A stretch of 64,000 nt of DNA from Pseudomonas graminis (GCF_013201545.1 NZ_CP053746.1:1949001-2013000), one strand, 5' to 3'. Positions 18,238-26,848 are shown, counted from the first letter of the stretch. Notes: a model not told the origin generated them from the sequence alone. Numbers and translations: made by a program.

Positions 18238-19032
18238 GGTGAGGCTCCGTGGAAAGGCAGATCGCCTTCGAATGCCGCAGAGCGTAAATGATCTAAGAAA
18301 ATCGAAATAAATAACCTTTTGGAATTTCCTTAGCGCTAATTTCTTTCTGTGCGTGCTCAACAGCCTATGAGCCCAGAACAAAAAGCACTGTTCCGCTAGA
18401 CAGTTCATCTAAACGTCACAATTTGTAAATACGATCGCGACGCCCGCTAAACGATGTCTCCGCAGGGATGGCGCATTTTTAACAGGCTGATGTGGGATGA
18501 CTGCACGGTTGAGGCGACGAGTTTAACGGGGGCGTTGTCGCGAATGAGCTTTTCGCCCTGCGTCGTTCGGAAACAGACGAAAGGCAGAGTGACAACTGCA
18601 ATGAATGCGGCTAGCGGCGAAGAAATCTCATGTATTTCAGCAGGTTGGAGCGGCAATTCTCACCTGGTTTCGCAGGCTGACCGTGACTTGCCGGTCAAGT
18701 TCCTGTTGTATGACCCGCCCAAACCTATCGATCTGACGAACGGCACTGAAATATGTTTTGGGAATTAGGGATTAGGGCCGATACACTCCGCAACGGACGG
18801 CTGAAACGGCTTGTGACATATAACTGCTTGGCATAAAAGCAGGTCTAACAAGTCTTTTTCGGTTTAAAGGATCTACCTTACCTTGCAGCCAGCTGTAACG
18901 CGGTCTAGTCAATTAGTCTTGGGGCCATTGACTCGCCGAGTCAGGTCCGGCGCTAATCGCGCATCCTCGGTTTTGAGCCTTAGGCTCGGGCCCGGGAACT
19001 ACAAAAATTAGATTCACGAGGAGCGATACACA
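18238..19032. other. Long divergent control region between tauA and the OprE-type porin
   Basis: About 795 bases. The tauA side (18290-18350) is AT-rich (AATAAATAACCTTTTGG on the + strand) and probably contains the sulfur-responsive promoter. The porin side has TTGTGA at about 18811 and CATAAA at about 18832, a possible -35/-10 pair spaced 15 bases, and a GAGGAGCG ribosome site before 19033. In between, short open frames exist on both strands (18454-18768 plus, 18447-18656 minus), but neither has a recognisable product or good ribosome site. The region is unusually long for these gene families. Confidence 0.5.
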
Positions 19033-20409
19033 ATGAAGAAGTCCACCCTGGCCTTGGCCGTATACGCAGGTGTCTTGGCTACTCAGGCTGGTGCAGCCGG
19101 TTTCCTGGATGACAGCAAAGCGACACTCAGTTCCCGTACGTTGTACTTCGAACAAGATCCGCGTGAGAACCGTAACGCTAGCGGTACTCTCAAAGGTCAG
19201 GATCAGCGTCAGACCACCCAGGGTTTCCTGTTCAACTTCATCTCGGGCTACACCCCGGGTACCGTTGGTTTCGGTCTCGACGTTCAAGGCATGTACGGCA
19301 TCAACTTGAGCGGTGGTATCGACAACCGTGCCGTCGACGGCAGCACTGCGAACACCGTCTCTCCGACATCCACTGACGGTACGCCGGTGGCTGACTGGGC
19401 GCGTGCCGGTGCGAACGCCAAGGTCAAGCTGTCGAAGACCGAGCTGAAAGTGGGTAACGCCCTACAGCCTAACCTGCCAATCCTCGTATCGAACGACGGT
19501 CGTCTGCTGCCGCAAACCTTCGAGGGTGGCATCGTCACGTCCAAGGAAATCGACGGCCTGACGCTGACAGCGGGTAAATTGACCAAGGCTGCCGGTCGTG
19601 CGTCCACCAACTACGATGACCTGTCTCTGGGTGGTGGTACCAAAGGTTCCAATAACTTCCAGTTCGCTGGCGGCGATTACAAGGTCACAAAAGACCTGAC
19701 CGTTCAGTACTACTACGCCAACCTGGAAGATTATTACAAGCAACAGTTCCTCGGCCTGGTACACGTCCTGCCGATCGCCGAAGACCAGTCGTTCAAGACT
19801 GACCTGCGCTACTTCCACAGCACCTCCGATGGCAAGAACGGCCAAACCGCCAACACCGGTTACAAGTTCAACAACAACGGCTACAGCGACAACGGTGAAG
19901 TCGACAACAACACCTGGACCGCGATGTTCACCTACACCCTGGGTGGCAACGCATTCCTGTTGGGCTACCAGTCTGTCAGTGACGACGGCGCCATGCCGAT
20001 CATCAACAACGGCAGCGTCGTCGATAGCCGCGGCCGCAACGAAGGCGAAGGCGGTAACAGCGTTTACCTGTTCACCGACAGCATGATCACCAACTTCACC
20101 CGCACCGGTGAGAAGACCAAGTTCGGTCAGTACTCGTACGACTTTGCACGTCTGGGCGTTCCAGGTTTGAAAGCGGCCGTTGCTTACCTGAAGGGCGACC
20201 AGATTCGCCTGCAGAATGCTGCGCTGGGTCGTGGTTCGGAGTGGGAACGTGACATGCGTATCGACTACGTGTTCCAGGACGGCTTCATGAAAGGCTTCGG
20301 CGTGACCCTCCGTCGTGCCAGCCTGCGTTCTGATTCCGATCTGTACGCTAGCCAGCAAGACACCGACCAGACCCGTCTGGTCCTCAACTACACCTACGCC
20401 TTCAAATAA
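19033..20409 (+). CDS. oprE: Outer-membrane porin of the OprD family, OprE-like
   Basis: A 458-residue porin with signal peptide MKKSTLALAVYAGVLATQAGA and the OprD-family opening GFLDDSKATLSSRTLYFEQDPRE. The mature part alternates beta strands and ends in the aromatic strand VLNYTYAFK, the usual outer-membrane insertion signal. It forms an 18-strand substrate-specific channel. It resembles OprE more than OprD in the NASG-LKGQDQRQTTQGFL region, but the substrate cannot be fixed from sequence. A strong terminator follows. The porin probably works with nearby uptake systems, but the sequence does not show which. Confidence 0.88.
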   Translation: MKKSTLALAVYAGVLATQAGAAGFLDDSKATLSSRTLYFEQDPRENRNASGTLKGQDQRQTTQGFLFNFISGYTPGTVGFGLDVQGMYGINLSGGIDNRAVDGSTANTVSPTSTDGTPVADWARAGANAKVKLSKTELKVGNALQPNLPILVSNDGRLLPQTFEGGIVTSKEIDGLTLTAGKLTKAAGRASTNYDDLSLGGGTKGSNNFQFAGGDYKVTKDLTVQYYYANLEDYYKQQFLGLVHVLPIAEDQSFKTDLRYFHSTSDGKNGQTANTGYKFNNNGYSDNGEVDNNTWTAMFTYTLGGNAFLLGYQSVSDDGAMPIINNGSVVDSRGRNEGEGGNSVYLFTDSMITNFTRTGEKTKFGQYSYDFARLGVPGLKAAVAYLKGDQIRLQNAALGRGSEWERDMRIDYVFQDGFMKGFGVTLRRASLRSDSDLYASQQDTDQTRLVLNYTYAFK

Positions 20410-20427
20410 GCGTGATGTGTTGAAAAG

Positions 20428-20452
20428 AGCCCCGCTTCGGCGGGGCTTTTTT
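20428..20452 (+). terminator. Intrinsic terminator after the porin gene
   Basis: Stem AGCCCCGC, tetraloop TTCG, stem GCGGGGCT, then seven T residues. It sits 18 bases after the porin stop codon. Confidence 0.95.
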
Positions 20453-20551
20453 ATGCCTGAAACAATGCCACTCAGCACGAATCGTTCCTTTTGCTTTCAG
20501 ATGCTGGCATGCACAGTAAACCGATGAATCATCACCAAGGAGCACCAACGT

Positions 20552-21190
20552 ATGGGCCTTAAACTCGGCGACATTGCACCCGACTTCGAACAGGACTCCA
20601 GCGAAGGACCGATCAGGTTTCACGAATGGCTGGATGGCAAATGGGCGGTGTTGTTCTCGCACCCCGCCGACTTCACGCCTGTCTGCACCACCGAACTGGG
20701 CTTCACCGCAAAACTGAAAGACGAATTCGACAAGCGCAACGTCAAGGCGATTGCCCTGTCCGTGGACTCGGCCGAATCCCACACCAAGTGGATCGGCGAC
20801 ATCAACACCACACAGAACACCCTTGTGAACTTCCCGATCCTGGCAGACGAAGATCGCAAGGTTTCCGAGCTCTATGACCTGATTCACCCCAATGCCAGCG
20901 AAACCCTGACGGTCCGCTCGCTGTTCGTGATCGATCCGAACAAGAAGGTCCGCCTGACGATCACCTACCCGGCCAGCACTGGGCGTAACTTCCACGAGAT
21001 CCTCCGGGTGATCGATTCCTTGCAGCTGACCGACAACTATAAAGTCGCGACGCCGGCGAACTGGAAGGATGGCGAAGACGTCGTCATCGTGCCGTCGATC
21101 AAGGACGAAGCAGAGATCAAAGAGCGCTTCCCTAAAGGCTATACCGCCGTTACCCCTTACCTGCGCCTGACGCCACAGCCGAACCGCTGA
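20552..21190 (+). CDS. lsfA: 1-Cys peroxiredoxin LsfA
   Basis: A 212-residue cytoplasmic peroxidase that reduces peroxides. The peroxidatic cysteine is Cys45 in HPADFTPVCTTELG, and no resolving cysteine is visible, so it is of the 1-Cys (Prx6) type. The long C-terminal part (DSLQLTDNYKVATPANWKDGEDVVIVPS) is typical of that type. In P. putida, lsfA is induced on organosulfur sources and lies by the ssu genes, as here. It stands alone between two terminators. A GGAG ribosome site lies before the start. Confidence 0.95.
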   Translation: MGLKLGDIAPDFEQDSSEGPIRFHEWLDGKWAVLFSHPADFTPVCTTELGFTAKLKDEFDKRNVKAIALSVDSAESHTKWIGDINTTQNTLVNFPILADEDRKVSELYDLIHPNASETLTVRSLFVIDPNKKVRLTITYPASTGRNFHEILRVIDSLQLTDNYKVATPANWKDGEDVVIVPSIKDEAEIKERFPKGYTAVTPYLRLTPQPNR

Positions 21191-21215
21191 TACACCCGTT
21201 TCAACCATGACATTC

Positions 21216-21241
21216 GGGCCGATTTATCGGCCCTTTTTTTG
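21216..21241 (+). terminator. Intrinsic terminator after lsfA
   Basis: Stem GGGCCGAT, loop TT, stem ATCGGCCC and a T-run of eight. It is 25 bases after the lsfA stop. Confidence 0.93.
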
Positions 21242-21314
21242 TGCTGTAAACGCTGAACATGTTTTAGGTTTACGAGGGTTCTGACACAGCGCTATCGCAC
21301 AGCCAACACAGCCC

Positions 21315-21408
21315 ATGTGGGAGTGAGCTTGCTCACGAATGCTGTATTCCAGCCGCCGCAAATTTCAGTGCATATATCGGCCGATTCGCGAGCAAGCCCG
21401 CTCCCATA
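21315..21408. repeat. REPIN, family 1, upstream of ssuA
   Basis: Left arm TGTGGGAGTGAGCTTGCTCA, right arm CGCGAGCAAGCCCGCTCCCA, with about 50 bases between. Confidence 0.88.
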
Positions 21409-21616
21409 AGTTTGTTGTCTGCAAAAAGACAACGGATGTGCGTATATTCGTTTTGGTGCTAACCAAATGAATAAATATGATTTTAGAGAATAACTATCCC
21501 CTGTTATGGTCTCTCCGTCCTGGCGAGATCGCCGGCCATGAATCCCTTTCTGCCTTACTGGTCCGTCATCGGACAAGCAGGTGCCACCTCTTAGCTACAC
21601 ACCAAAGGAGCGTGCC

Positions 21617-22582
21617 ATGGGCACCGTTATTTTGCGTCGAGGCCTGGTCGCTCTGTTTGCTGCGGCGGTTTCCTTCGGCGCCCTTACTCAGGCCCAGGCC
21701 GATACCTTGCGCATCGGTTACCAGAAATACGGCACGCTGGTGCTGCTCAAGGCAAAAGGCTCGCTCGAGAAGAAGCTCGCCGATCAAGGCGTCCAGGTCC
21801 AGTGGACCGAATTTCCCGGTGGCCCGCAGTTGCTTGAAGGCCTGAACGTGGGCTCGATCGACTTCGGTGTGACGGGCGAAACCCCACCCGTGTTCGCCCA
21901 GGCCGCCGGCGCTGATCTCGTGTACGTCGCCTCCGAGCCGCCTGCGCCCACCAGCGAAGCGATTCTGGTGCCCAAGGATTCGCCGATTAGTTCGGTCAAA
22001 GACCTCAAAGGCAAGAAAGTCGTCCTTAACAAAGGCTCCAACGTGCACTACCTGTTGGTGCGGGCACTGGAAGATGCTGGCCTGAAGTACACCGATATCC
22101 AGACCGTGTTCCTGCCACCGGCCGATGCCCGTGCAGCCTTCGAGCGCGGCAGCGTCGATGCCTGGGTGATCTGGGATCCGTACCAGGCCGCCGCCGAGCA
22201 GCAGCTGCAGGCCAAAACCCTGCGCGACGGCACAGGCATCGTCGACAACAATCAGTTCTACCTGGCGACCAAACCCTATGCGCAGCAGCATCCCAAGGTG
22301 ATCCAGACCCTGGTTGAAGAAGTGCGCGCCGTCGGCGAATGGTCCAAGGCCAACCCGGAGGAGGTCACCAAGCAGGTCGCGCCGCTGCTCGGCCTGCCGG
22401 AAGACATCACGCGCACGGCGGTGAAACGTCAGGGCTATGGCGCCTCGTTCATCACGCCCGAAACCGTCGCCGCGCAGCAGAAAATCGCCGACACCTTCTA
22501 CCAGCTCAAGCTGATCCCTAAACCGTTGCGCATCGCTGATGTGATCTGGACGCCACCTGCTGCTGTCGCGAAAGCCCAGTAA
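21617..22582 (+). CDS. ssuA: Sulfonate ABC transporter substrate-binding protein SsuA
   Basis: A 321-residue periplasmic binding protein with signal peptide MGTVILRRGLVALFAAAVSFGALTQAQA. The family pattern is LRIGYQKYGTLVLLKAKGSLEKKL, VQWTEFPGGPQLLEGLNVGSIDFGVTGETPPVFAQAAGA and VWIWDPYQ-like VDAWVIWDPYQAA. It captures aliphatic sulfonates for the SsuBC importer. The start has a perfect AAAGGAG site. The next gene is the permease, 26 bases away, with no ssuD between. The ligand could also be another organosulfur compound. Confidence 0.92.
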   Translation: MGTVILRRGLVALFAAAVSFGALTQAQADTLRIGYQKYGTLVLLKAKGSLEKKLADQGVQVQWTEFPGGPQLLEGLNVGSIDFGVTGETPPVFAQAAGADLVYVASEPPAPTSEAILVPKDSPISSVKDLKGKKVVLNKGSNVHYLLVRALEDAGLKYTDIQTVFLPPADARAAFERGSVDAWVIWDPYQAAAEQQLQAKTLRDGTGIVDNNQFYLATKPYAQQHPKVIQTLVEEVRAVGEWSKANPEEVTKQVAPLLGLPEDITRTAVKRQGYGASFITPETVAAQQKIADTFYQLKLIPKPLRIADVIWTPPAAVAKAQ

Positions 22583-22608
22583 GCCCGGCATTGGAAGGAG
22601 ACAACTCC

Positions 22609-23397
22609 ATGAGCGTGGAAAGAATTACCCACAGACTGGCGCCCTGGTTGCTACCGGTCCTGCTGCTGGCGATATGGCAACTGGCGGTCAGCGCGGGCTG
22701 GCTGTCTACCCGCATTCTGCCAGCCCCGAGCGCAGTGATTGAGGCCGGCGTCACGCTGGTGCGCAGCGGCGAAATCTGGACCCATCTGGCAATCAGTGGC
22801 TGGCGTGCCGGGATCGGCTTCGCCATCGGCGGAGGGATCGGTCTGGCGCTCGGCTTCATCACCGGGCTGTCGAAATGGGGCGAACGCCTGCTCGACAGCT
22901 CTGTGCAGATGATCCGCAACGTGCCGCATCTGGCGCTGATTCCGCTGGTCATCCTGTGGTTCGGCATCGACGAGACCGCGAAGATATTTCTGGTCGCGCT
23001 GGGCACGCTGTTCCCGATTTACCTGAACACGTATCACGGCATTCGCAATATCGATCCGGCGCTGGTGGAAATGTCCCGCAGCTACGGCTTGAGCGGCTTC
23101 GGACTGTTCCGCCACGTGATTTTGCCGGGCGCGATGCCTTCGATTCTGGTCGGCGTGCGGTTTGCGCTGGGCTTCATGTGGTTGACGCTGATCGTTGCGG
23201 AAACCATCTCGGCCAGCTCCGGCATCGGGTATCTGGCGATGAATGCTCGGGAGTTTCTGCAGACCGACGTCGTGGTACTGGCGATCGTCCTCTACGCCGT
23301 ACTCGGCAAACTGGCAGACCTCGCGGCGCGTGGTCTGGAACGGGTCTGCCTGCGTTGGCACCCGGCGTATCAAGTGGCTAAAGGTGGCGCGCAATGA
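22609..23397 (+). CDS. ssuC: Sulfonate ABC transporter permease SsuC
   Basis: A 262-residue inner-membrane permease that closely follows the E. coli SsuC pattern: [29 protein letters not shown] at the start, [33 protein letters not shown], and the EAA loop [27 protein letters not shown]. About six membrane segments. The ATG at 22609 follows GGAAGGAG. A TTG six codons upstream is a weaker choice because it overlaps that ribosome site. It overlaps ssuB by four bases. Confidence 0.95.
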   Translation: MSVERITHRLAPWLLPVLLLAIWQLAVSAGWLSTRILPAPSAVIEAGVTLVRSGEIWTHLAISGWRAGIGFAIGGGIGLALGFITGLSKWGERLLDSSVQMIRNVPHLALIPLVILWFGIDETAKIFLVALGTLFPIYLNTYHGIRNIDPALVEMSRSYGLSGFGLFRHVILPGAMPSILVGVRFALGFMWLTLIVAETISASSGIGYLAMNAREFLQTDVVVLAIVLYAVLGKLADLAARGLERVCLRWHPAYQVAKGGAQ

Positions 23398-24203
23398 GCA
23401 ATCTCCAACAACCGGCAAACCTCTTGCGCGGGATCCCCTTGCAGGTCCGCAAGCTGAAGAAGACCTTCGGCTCGCGGGAAGTCTTGAAAGATATCGATCT
23501 GCACATCCCGGCCGGCCAGTTCGTGGCGGTCGTGGGCCGAAGCGGCTGCGGCAAGAGCACGTTACTGCGCCTGCTGGCGGGCCTTGATCAGCCGTCGAGC
23601 GGCCAACTGCTCGCCGGTAACGGCTCGCTGGCGGATGCGCGCGAAGACACGCGACTGATGTTCCAGGAAGCGCGTTTGCTGCCCTGGAAAAAGATCATCG
23701 ACAACGTCGGCCTTGGCCTCAGCGGCGACTGGCGTGGCAAAGCGCTGGAAGCGTTGGAAGCCGTGGGTCTGGCCGAGCGCGCCAATGAATGGCCGGCGGC
23801 ATTATCAGGTGGTCAGAAACAACGTGTGGCGCTGGCGCGTGCGCTGATTCATCAGCCGCGCCTGTTGCTGCTCGACGAGCCCCTTGGCGCGTTGGATGCC
23901 TTGACCCGAATCGAGATGCAGCAACTGATTGAGAACCTGTGGAAGAAGCACGGCTTCACCGTATTGCTGGTAACCCACGACGTCAGCGAGGCAGTCGCTA
24001 TAGCCGACCGGGTCTTGCTGATCGAAGAGGGCCGCATCGGGCTTGATTTACAGGTGGATCTGGCCCGTCCGAGGGCGCGCGGCTCCTACCGACTCGCCGC
24101 GCTGGAAACCGAAGTGCTCAACCGCGTGTTGTCGCTACCAGGCAATCCGCCCGACCCCGAACCGACTTCACCGCTGCCCACGCAACTGCGTTGGGCCAAC
24201 TAA
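23394..24203 (+). CDS. ssuB: Sulfonate ABC transporter ATP-binding protein SsuB
   Basis: A 269-residue ABC ATPase. Walker A is GRSGCGKST (about residues 49-57), signature [15 protein letters not shown], Walker [13 protein letters not shown], switch His in VTHDVSEAV. The N-terminal [25 protein letters not shown] and the Arg-rich C-terminal end ([16 protein letters not shown]) are typical of SsuB. Coupled to ssuC by an ATGA overlap. Followed by ssuF after 50 bases. Confidence 0.95.
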   Translation: MSNLQQPANLLRGIPLQVRKLKKTFGSREVLKDIDLHIPAGQFVAVVGRSGCGKSTLLRLLAGLDQPSSGQLLAGNGSLADAREDTRLMFQEARLLPWKKIIDNVGLGLSGDWRGKALEALEAVGLAERANEWPAALSGGQKQRVALARALIHQPRLLLLDEPLGALDALTRIEMQQLIENLWKKHGFTVLLVTHDVSEAVAIADRVLLIEEGRIGLDLQVDLARPRARGSYRLAALETEVLNRVLSLPGNPPDPEPTSPLPTQLRWAN

Positions 24204-24253
24204 CTCCAGAGGCAATCTTGCCCCGGAGCTGATCTCACTAAGGAAGCCTTACC

Positions 24254-24469
24254 ATGACTATCAAAGCCATCAACGTGCGTAACCAGTTCAAAGGCACTAT
24301 CAAGGAAATCGTCACCGGCGACGTGCTGTCCGAGATCGACGTGCAGACCGCGTCGGGCGTCGTCACTTCCGTTATCACCACTCGCTCCGTCAAAGAGCTG
24401 GAGCTGGTGGTCGGCAGCGAAGTGATCGCGTTCGTGAAGTCCACCGAGGTCTCGATCGCCAAGTTGTGA
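24254..24469 (+). CDS. ssuF: Molbindin-like TOBE-domain protein SsuF
   Basis: A 71-residue protein consisting of one TOBE/molybdopterin-binding domain (MTIKAINVRNQFKGTIKEIV, then VTSVITTRSVKELELVVGSEVIAFVKSTEVSI). In P. putida, ssuF closes the ssuEADCBF operon and is needed for growth on sulfonates and sulfate esters, although its biochemical role is unclear. Here it follows ssuB by 50 bases with an AAGGAAG site. It is the last gene of the block and a REPIN follows. Confidence 0.93.
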   Translation: MTIKAINVRNQFKGTIKEIVTGDVLSEIDVQTASGVVTSVITTRSVKELELVVGSEVIAFVKSTEVSIAKL

Positions 24470-24505
24470 TCGATGCTGGATCCCAAGCGATCTCCCACAA
24501 CTCCA

Positions 24506-24695
24506 GCGTCTGACTCGGGCCTCGGGCTGATCGAGGACTTGTGGGAGTGAGCTTGCTCACGAATGCGGTGGGTCAGTAATAGTTAGGCTGTCTGACAGAA
24601 TGCTTTCGCGAGCAAGGTGGAGCGCCACCCCGGTCGCTCCCACAGGTTTAGCGTCTGACTCGGGCTTCGGGCTGGTCGAGGACTTGTGGGAGTGA
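24506..24695. repeat. 45-bp direct repeat flanking a REPIN
   Basis: The 45 bases at 24506-24550 recur at 24651-24695 with two differences (GGGCCTC/GGGCTTC and CTGATC/CTGGTC). Each copy ends in the first bases of a REP (GTGGGAGTGA). The 100 bases between copies are the body of a REPIN. This looks like a local duplication that carried a REP end with it. Confidence 0.85.
24540..24645. repeat. REPIN, family 1, with an altered right arm
   Basis: The left arm is the normal TGTGGGAGTGAGCTTGCTCA. The right arm starts normally (TTCGCGAGCAAG) but then holds an extra stretch containing GTGGAGCGCCACCCCGG before CGCTCCCACA. The insert contains a near-palindrome (GTGGAGCGCCAC). Confidence 0.8.
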
Positions 24696-24713
24696 CCGGG
24701 GTGGCGCCCCCAC
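24685..24713. repeat. Isolated REP variant
   Basis: TGTGGGAGTGACCGGGGTGG followed by CGCCCCCAC. It contains the same CCGGGGTGGCGC word (in the opposite orientation) as the insert in the altered REPIN arm just upstream, so the two variants are related. Confidence 0.7.
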
Positions 24714-24725
24714 AACTGACCTGCA

Positions 24726-25364
24726 TTATTGCTCGATTAACCGCTTCGGCAAATACGGCGGCAGGTACAACCCCAGATACGCATCAAACACACGCAACCC
24801 TTCCTCGGCCATGCGCGGGGTAATCGCGTGGTGCAATTGCACCGAGCGCGCGTACACCCGATCCGCAAGTTCCAGCGCCAGGGCAAACACCTCAACATCA
24901 TCGGGCAGCGTCGGCAGTTGGAAATGCCGGGCGAACAGCGCGTGCATGAGGTTGCCCAGTTCAATGTCGTGTTGACGATCCGCCTGAGTGACTTCGGTCA
25001 AACCGTGTTGGGCGAGGATCAACTGCCGCGCGGCAGCGTCGTCGCTGTAGATCGCGAGCATGCGCGATTCCACTACGTGGGACAGGTCACGCCACTGATT
25101 TAACTGATCATGATCGATGGGCTGCTGCAGGCTTTCGCGAAAGGCTTCGTGAACATCGGCCGTGAGCGCTTCGAGCAGCGCGGGAACGCTGGCGAAGAAG
25201 TGATAGACCGAGGAAGGCGGGATCTCGGCCCGTTCGGCGACGCTGTAGATGGAGAGGCTGGCCACGCCGTCCGAGGCCAGCAGCGCACGGGCGGCATCAA
25301 GGATTGAGTCGATCCGCGCCTGGCTGCGTGCACGAGGTTTGCGGGGTGGGGCAAGGCGGGTCAT
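24726..25364 (-). CDS. TetR family transcriptional regulator
   Basis: A 212-residue regulator. The N-terminus is basic (MTRLAPPRKPRARSQARIDSIL), followed by the TetR helix-turn-helix (DGVASLSIYSVAERAEIPPSSVYHFFASVPALLEAL, about residues 30-65). The rest is the helical ligand and dimer domain. The start was set at 25364 because the upstream extension is not family-like. It lies between ssuF and the spuI-type gene. In P. aeruginosa a TetR regulator of agmatine catabolism (AguR) lies near the same polyamine genes, so a polyamine-related role is possible, but aguAB are absent here and this is only positional. Confidence 0.85.
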   Translation of the reverse strand: MTRLAPPRKPRARSQARIDSILDAARALLASDGVASLSIYSVAERAEIPPSSVYHFFASVPALLEALTADVHEAFRESLQQPIDHDQLNQWRDLSHVVESRMLAIYSDDAAARQLILAQHGLTEVTQADRQHDIELGNLMHALFARHFQLPTLPDDVEVFALALELADRVYARSVQLHHAITPRMAEEGLRVFDAYLGLYLPPYLPKRLIEQ

Positions 25365-25419
25365 CGGCGCTCTCTCGGTCGGTGGCGCAGGCATTCTACA
25401 GGCGCAGCCGAAAGAATGA

Positions 25420-25455
25420 AAAACGCCACCGATTCTCTCGAAAAGGTGGCGTTTT
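25420..25455 (-). terminator. Intrinsic terminator after the spuI-type gene
   Basis: AAAACGCCACC at 25420-25430 pairs with GGTGGCGTTTT at 25445-25455. Read on the minus strand, the stem ends in GGCG followed by T5. It closes the spuI-type transcript ahead of the tetR gene. Confidence 0.88.
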
Positions 25456-25471
25456 CTTGACCTTGCAGCCA

Positions 25472-26848
25472 TCAAACCGTGTGCAAATACCAGTTGTATT
25501 CAAGGTCGGAGATGGAGTGCTCGAACTCCTCCAGCTCACTTTCCTTGCACGCAACGAAAATATCGATGTACTTCGGATCGATGTACTTGGCCATGACTTC
25601 GCTGTCGTCCAGCTCGCGCAGTGCATCACGCAAGTTGTTCGGCAGGCTTTGCTCGTTCTGCTCGTAGGAGTTGCCTTCCACGGGCGGACCGGGCTCGATT
25701 TTGTTGGTCAGACCGTGGTGAATACCTGCCAGTACCGATGCCATCAGCAGATACGGGTTCGCATCCGCACCGGCAACTCGGTGCTCGATACGCACCGAAT
25801 CGGCGGTACCGGTCGGTACGCGTACGGCCACGGTCCGGTTATCCAGACCCCAGCACGGCGAGTTCGGAACGTAGAACTGAGCACCAAACCGGCGGTACGA
25901 ATTGACGTTCGGGCAAAGGAACGCCATCTGCGCGGGTAGGGTCTCGAGCACACCGCCGATCGCATGACGCAATGCGGCGTTCTGCTCGGGATCCTCACTG
26001 GTGAAGATGTTTTTGCCATCACGATCCAGGATCGAAATGTGCACGTGCAGACCGTTACCTGCCTGGCCCGGATAAGGCTTGGCCATGAAGGTGGTGTCCA
26101 TCTCATGGTCGTAGGCGATGTTCTTGATCAGGCGTTTGAGCAGCACCGCGTAATCACAGGCTTTCAGCGCGTCGGCAGTGTGGTGCAGGTTCACTTCGAA
26201 CTGCGCCGGGGCACTTTCCTTGACGATCGCGTCGGCGGGAATGCCTTGCTCTTTTGCACCTTCCAGAATGTCCTGCAGGCAGTCGACGTACTCGTCCAGA
26301 TCGTCGATCAGGTAGACCTGTGTCGAATGTGGACGTTTGCCGGAGATCGGTGAGCGCGGCGGTTGCGGACGACCGTTCACGTTTTCCTGATCGATCAGGT
26401 AGAACTCAAGCTCGAATGCAGCGCAGATGGTCAGGCCCATCTCGTCGAACTTGCTGACCACCTGGCGCAGCACTTCACGCGGATCCGCGAAGAAAGGCGT
26501 GCCTTCCAGCTCGTGCATGGTCATCAGGAGTTGTGCGGTAGGACGCTTCTGCCAGGGCTCATTGCAGAGAGTGTCGGGGATTGGATAGCAGATTCGGTCA
26601 GCGTCACCGATGTCCAGACCCAAACCGGTGCTTTCCACCGTCGAGCCGTTGATATCCAGTGCGAATAGGGAAGCTGGGAGGTTGATGCCTTTCTCGTAAA
26701 CCTTATGAAGGCTGGTGCGTTCGATGCGCTTGCCGCGCACCACTCCATTCATATCTGCAATCAGAAGGTCAACGTATAGAACCTCAGGATGTTCCTTAAG
26801 GAACGCGTTCGCTTCGTTGAGCTGAACGGCACGCGGGGGTACCGACAT
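25472..26848 (-). CDS. spuI: Glutamine-synthetase-type gamma-glutamylpolyamine synthetase SpuI
   Basis: A 458-residue enzyme of the glutamine synthetase fold. It attaches glutamate to a polyamine (gamma-glutamylputrescine synthesis), the first step of the gamma-glutamylation route. Motifs include FELEFYLID (metal site), GLHVHISILDRDGKNIF (ammonia/substrate region), NSYRRFGAQFYVP, NRTVAVRVP and IEHRVAGADANPYL (ATP and glutamate sites). It diverges from spuB across a 650-base control region. The pair spuI/spuB are paralogues. Its exact polyamine preference is not readable. The spuI name rests on its position as in P. aeruginosa. Confidence 0.88.
   Translation of the reverse strand: MSVPPRAVQLNEANAFLKEHPEVLYVDLLIADMNGVVRGKRIERTSLHKVYEKGINLPASLFALDINGSTVESTGLGLDIGDADRICYPIPDTLCNEPWQKRPTAQLLMTMHELEGTPFFADPREVLRQVVSKFDEMGLTICAAFELEFYLIDQENVNGRPQPPRSPISGKRPHSTQVYLIDDLDEYVDCLQDILEGAKEQGIPADAIVKESAPAQFEVNLHHTADALKACDYAVLLKRLIKNIAYDHEMDTTFMAKPYPGQAGNGLHVHISILDRDGKNIFTSEDPEQNAALRHAIGGVLETLPAQMAFLCPNVNSYRRFGAQFYVPNSPCWGLDNRTVAVRVPTGTADSVRIEHRVAGADANPYLLMASVLAGIHHGLTNKIEPGPPVEGNSYEQNEQSLPNNLRDALRELDDSEVMAKYIDPKYIDIFVACKESELEEFEHSISDLEYNWYLHTV

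Larger units (their letters stand above)
21191..21616. other. Intergenic region between lsfA and ssuA
   Basis: About 425 bases holding the lsfA terminator, a family-1 REPIN and the presumed ssu promoter. The stretch 21440-21510 is strongly AT-rich (AATGAATAAATATGATTTTA, then GAATAACTAT). That is the usual character of CysB-type sulfur-starvation promoters. No trace of ssuE, which normally precedes ssuA, was found. Confidence 0.5.

Noticed and set aside
18454..18768. A 104-codon frame on the plus strand between tauA and the porin
   Set aside because: No ribosome site or recognisable product, and a competing short frame overlaps it on the other strand. It was left inside the gap description.
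18827..18843. A sigma-54 promoter (TTGGCATAAAAGCAGG) for the porin
   Set aside because: The GG and GC elements are not at the required -24/-12 spacing.
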